Shown piece by piece: positions 60,744-64,000 of a DNA stretch of 64,000 nucleotides. The DNA is from Plantago major. Lineage: Eukaryota > Streptophyta > Magnoliopsida > Lamiales > Plantaginaceae. Both the position numbers and the translations under genes were made by a program. The notes beneath the pieces are model-generated. The model searched no databases. It saw only the letters and a list, made by a program, of their open reading frames with translations, and was not told the DNA's origin. The stretch lies in contig CM048844.1 of assembly GCA_026545765.1 (NCBI GenBank), forward strand, positions 54,966,932 to 55,030,931. The letters are read 5' to 3'. How positions within the stretch are numbered: the first letter of the stretch is position 1; each line of letters opens with the position of its first letter.

Positions 60744-62596
60744 TTACATTGCAGAGATCCAATCTTGATCCTTTAATGCTTCTTCTATAGTTTTAGGTTC
60801 CATATTTGATATGAAACATCCATAGAGACAATTTGCATTTTCAGCTATTTCTCTTCTAGTTCTAACTCCTTGGTCTATGAGACTAATCACATCCTTTGCA
60901 GGATGATTTCTTATCCATTTCATAATGGTTTTTGAACTAGTAGGATCAATATAATTTTGATCTGAATGTGAATCAATATGATCTTGATGGGATACTTGTG
61001 CAGTATCTGAGATATCTGACATATGGGAAATGCCATGGATATCTAACACTTTTTCAGTGTTAGGGATATCTGGATCTTGCATTTCAGCAATCTCATTTTC
61101 AGATACCTCTTCATGATGAAGGTTCTCAGTAACTTGTTCCATTTCTGGAATTCTCATAGGAAATTCTTCATCATGTCTTAGAGTCATCTAGTTGTTACTA
61201 AGCATAGGTTGCTTTTCATCGTCAGACTCATCCCCTAATTGAATGATAGAATAGTTTTCTTTTGAGGATTCTTTTTCAGAATCTTTAATCATCAGTTCTT
61301 TCTTGTTTCCTTCATAGAATACTACATGAACAGATTCCTCAATCTTTTGCGTTCTTTTGTTGTAGATTCTATAGGCTTTGCTATTCAGAGAATAACCAAG
61401 AAATACTCCTTCATCTGCCTTTGGTTGAAATGTTCTCAAGTATTCTTTTCCATTGTTAAGAACGAAACATCTGCAACCAAAAACTCTTAGATGTTTGATA
61501 CTAGGGGGTCTACCAATCAAAAGCTCATAAGGGGTTTTGTCATGGTGTTTATTAAACAAACATCTATTTTGAGTATAGCAGGCTGTGTTAACAGCTTCAA
61601 CCCAATAGATTTCACTTATTTCAGTGTCAGCAAGCATTGTTCTTGCTGCTTCTTTTAGGGTCCTATTCTTTCTTTCAGCAACACCATTTTGTTGTGGTGT
61701 CCTTACAGAAGATAGTTGATGTTGTATACCTTTGCAGGTACAAAACTCTTTTATGTACTGGTTCACAAACTCATAGCATTACGGTCTGCTCGACATGATA
61801 CCTTGTCATTTTTCATGACTTCGAGCTTATTCAGCAAGTTGGGTATCTCAACCCTTGCATCAGATTTGTGTTTGAGAAAGACAACCCAAGTGAATCTTGA
61901 GTAATCATCAACAACAACCAGACCATATTTCTTTCCTGCATAACTAGTTACAGAGGATTAAAAAAGATCCATATGTAACATTTGCAGTGGGCTTTCACTG
62001 GAATGTCTAGTTTTAGACTTGAAAGATGTTTTGGATTGTTTTTCCATTTGGCAAGCTGAGCATATACCATCTTTTTTATATGCCATTTTGGGTAAACCAA
62101 CCACCAATTCTTTCTTGGCTAACTTGTTTAGAGTTTTGAAATTCAAGTGACTCATTCTTTTATGCCATAGCCAATTTTCTTCATTGTGGCCAGATTGACT
62201 CACCATGAGACATTCTTCAGTTGTGGCGGATGCCCAATCAGCAACATAAAGATTTCCTTTACGCCTTGCAACCAAGACTGTCTGCTTTGACTCATTGTCA
62301 ATCACTTTACATAGTTTTGACTTGATCTTGACAGTGTACCCTTTGTCTACTAATTGACTCATGCTTAGGAGATTATATTTCAATCCCTTTACATGTAGTA
62401 CTTCAGAGATTGTAAGGGCTCCAAACATTAGAATGCCAAATCCTATGGTTGGAGTTTCATCTTCTCCAGCAAACCTGATAATTGGTCCATCATTGCACTT
62501 TCTGTAGTCAATCAGATTTGCTTTGTCTCCTGTCATGTGCTTCCCACATCCACTATCAAAATGCCACTTTGGATTAGTCTTTAGAGTGTTCTGCAC
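60744..62596 (-). pseudogene. Protease end, integrase and connector of element D
   Basis: 62596-61958 has the protease site WHFDSGCGKHMTGD and the zinc region ENWLWHKRMSHLNFKTLNK. A stop at 61958 and a frameshift near 61770-61800, which also removes the middle Asp region, interrupt the core. 61766-61188 gives PQQNGVAERKNRTLKEAART and the C-terminal part GVFLGYSLNSKAYRIYNKR. 61187-60744 is the acidic connector (MRIPEMEQVTENLHHEEVSE). Element C is a close parallel copy. Confidence 0.86.
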
Positions 62597-64000
62597 AAAA
62601 CAGGAAACAGGAGATTAGGTTCTCATACCAACAATGGAACCATCTGGACTAAATAATCTTCCAGTAGGAATCCATTTTTGAATGAATTTCTTAGGAACAT
62701 TCTTTTGTCTAACAGGAACATAAGGAGGAATTCTAGTTAAATGATTAGTATCATTGTTATCAAGAACTATTTTCTTCCTTGGTGTGTTCGTAGGTGACCC
62801 ATTTGGTGCTTTCAGATACTTGTCAGGTTTCTGAGTCTTCTTCTTAGCAAATTAGCTTTCCTTGCCAGATTTCTTCTAGCCCTGGCATTCAGATTTTCAG
62901 TGGCTTGACTCTTCTTCCACTTATGATAATTGCTGTGAGCAATTCTAGCCTTTAACCATCGTTCTTGCTCTTGTTTGTATTCACGAGCAAGTTGTTTCCC
63001 GATGGCTTTACAGCCAAAACCATTCCGAGCACCTGGTGCTATCTGAGTTCTCATCTCAGCAGTTTTGCGAGTCTCTGGGTAGTCTATTTTCTTTCTAGAA
63101 AATGTGATATAGGAGAATTTGCCAGCTCCTGTAATTCTTCCTTTCTGAGAGACATATCACTGTGGGTGATTACACTTTTCAGTGTTATGTTTCTTTTCAG
63201 AAACATTCCCAAAAGATTTCTTTTGGACTTGTTTTTTCCATAAAGATTTGGTCGCAACTGCCTTTCCTTTGTCAACAACCTTAGCTTTCTGACCGATATT
63301 GTAGGTTGTTTGGGAACCACCTTGCTGAGCACTGACAAATGTTCTTCTTTCATCACTCTTATTCAGAGTGGTAGAACTATCTGTTTGTGTGTCCAGCCCA
63401 AGTCCTCTCTTTTCTGAACGATCTCTTAAATAAGATTGTACTTCAGTAAGAGTGTCACTAGATTTGGCATAAGATTGAAAAGATAGTTCTTTCTTTTTGA
63501 GTTCTTTATTCTCAGAAAGAAGATCTTAACATTTCTTTTGAAGATTCGCCAATGCTTCTTTATATGACTTTTCAGTCTCAGATATCTGAGCCTTGAGAAA
63601 TGCATTTTCAGCATCCTTTTTCTCAGATATCTTGAGTAATTGTGAATTTTCCTTTACAAGAGAATTCTTTTCTTCTTCAAGAATTTTTGCTCTAGCTCGG
63701 ACCATCAGAAATTCTCTTTCGTAGAGATCAAGTTCTCTTCCGAGATGTTCCAAATCTTTGAGTCCTTCCACATCACTTTCGTAAGTATAACAAGAAGTAT
63801 GCGTTACCTCATCAGCCATTAGACAAGGTTCAATGTTGGAGATATCTGGAAAGATTTCTTCAGCCATTCCACACACTTCTTTCTTCTTTTGACCAAAGTC
63901 AATCACTTCATGAGAAACACTGCACATTTCTGGAGAAGGCAGTGTGGAATCATCTGAGTCTTCATTCTCAGAATCAAACTCAATATCTAGAGCTTCCAGT
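62597..64000 (-). pseudogene. Gag and linker of element D, cut by the window edge
   Basis: From the edge: the acidic region and CSVSHEVIDFGQKKKEVCG, a coiled coil (63800-63430; RELDLYEREFLMVRARAKIL), a TAA near 63526, then a Lys-rich linker (KKQVQKKSFGNVSEKKHN) with a TGA/TAA near 63160, and IAPGARNGFGCKAIGKQLAR. The frame changes near 62850. Capsid and zinc-knuckle parts lie beyond the window. Confidence 0.82.

Larger units (their letters stand above)
55868..64000 (-). mobile_element. Ty1/copia element D, truncated at its 3' side, running off the window
   Basis: A minus-strand copy of the B/C family. From the window edge inward it shows gag, protease, integrase, RT, RNase H and the first half of the extra gene. 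It ends abruptly at 55868 inside the extra gene (HKLIEAFEKAD region). No LTR is in the window. It is the best-preserved copy for RT and for the acidic exons of the extra gene. Confidence 0.9.

Overview
The window is a stack of plant transposable elements. No complete host gene is visible. The evidence for a flowering plant is: Ty1/copia elements with a tRNA-iMet primer site and a long gene after pol, a Ty3/gypsy element of the Athila kind with a tRNA-Asp-like primer site, a plant L1-type LINE (DUF4283-type ORF1), CACTA elements with a plant Ptta/En/Spm (Transposase_24-type) gene, a FAR1/MuDR-type MULE, a Helitron helicase end and GT-AG introns. Species cannot be named from this; a eudicot is likely. 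Base composition is AT-rich and almost every coding remnant carries stops or frameshifts.

Layout. 1-702 is the end of a Helitron helicase. 703-3167 is mostly unassigned, with a Stowaway-like MITE (2091-2312) and a CCGG-rich repeat next to a tRNA-like sequence (2862-3118). 3168-19397 is a CACTA element missing its left end. Two elements sit inside it: a solo copia LTR (4455-6070, target duplication GTTAT) and an 11.5 kb MULE (6493-17963, 9-bp duplication TTGCATATA). 19398-20147 and 48805-50369 are two halves of one LINE. They are split by copia element B (minus strand, 20148-48804), which is itself split by copia element C (plus strand, 24629-40779, duplication GTGAT). C carries a MITE-like insertion at about 35944-36938. 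The LINE is cut at 50370 by an Athila-like gypsy LTR, which holds a second CACTA fragment (51531-53024), followed by a gypsy gag. 54773-55867 looks like another gypsy LTR piece. 55868-64000 is copia element D (minus strand), running off the window.

Two systems deserve attention. The MULE carries a broken FAR1-type transposase gene, a nearly intact Ulp1-like cysteine protease gene in convergent orientation, and two diverged copies of an unrecognised small gene. Its introns and spacers are filled with a short motif (about TATGATCTCAATAA) that points the same way throughout, whatever the gene direction. The copia family (copies B, C, D) has a large extra gene downstream of pol with a conserved TATA box, a conserved upstream hairpin, five GT-AG introns all about 80 bp long, basic and coiled-coil regions and no membrane segment. 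It is therefore probably separately transcribed and spliced rather than an ordinary envelope.
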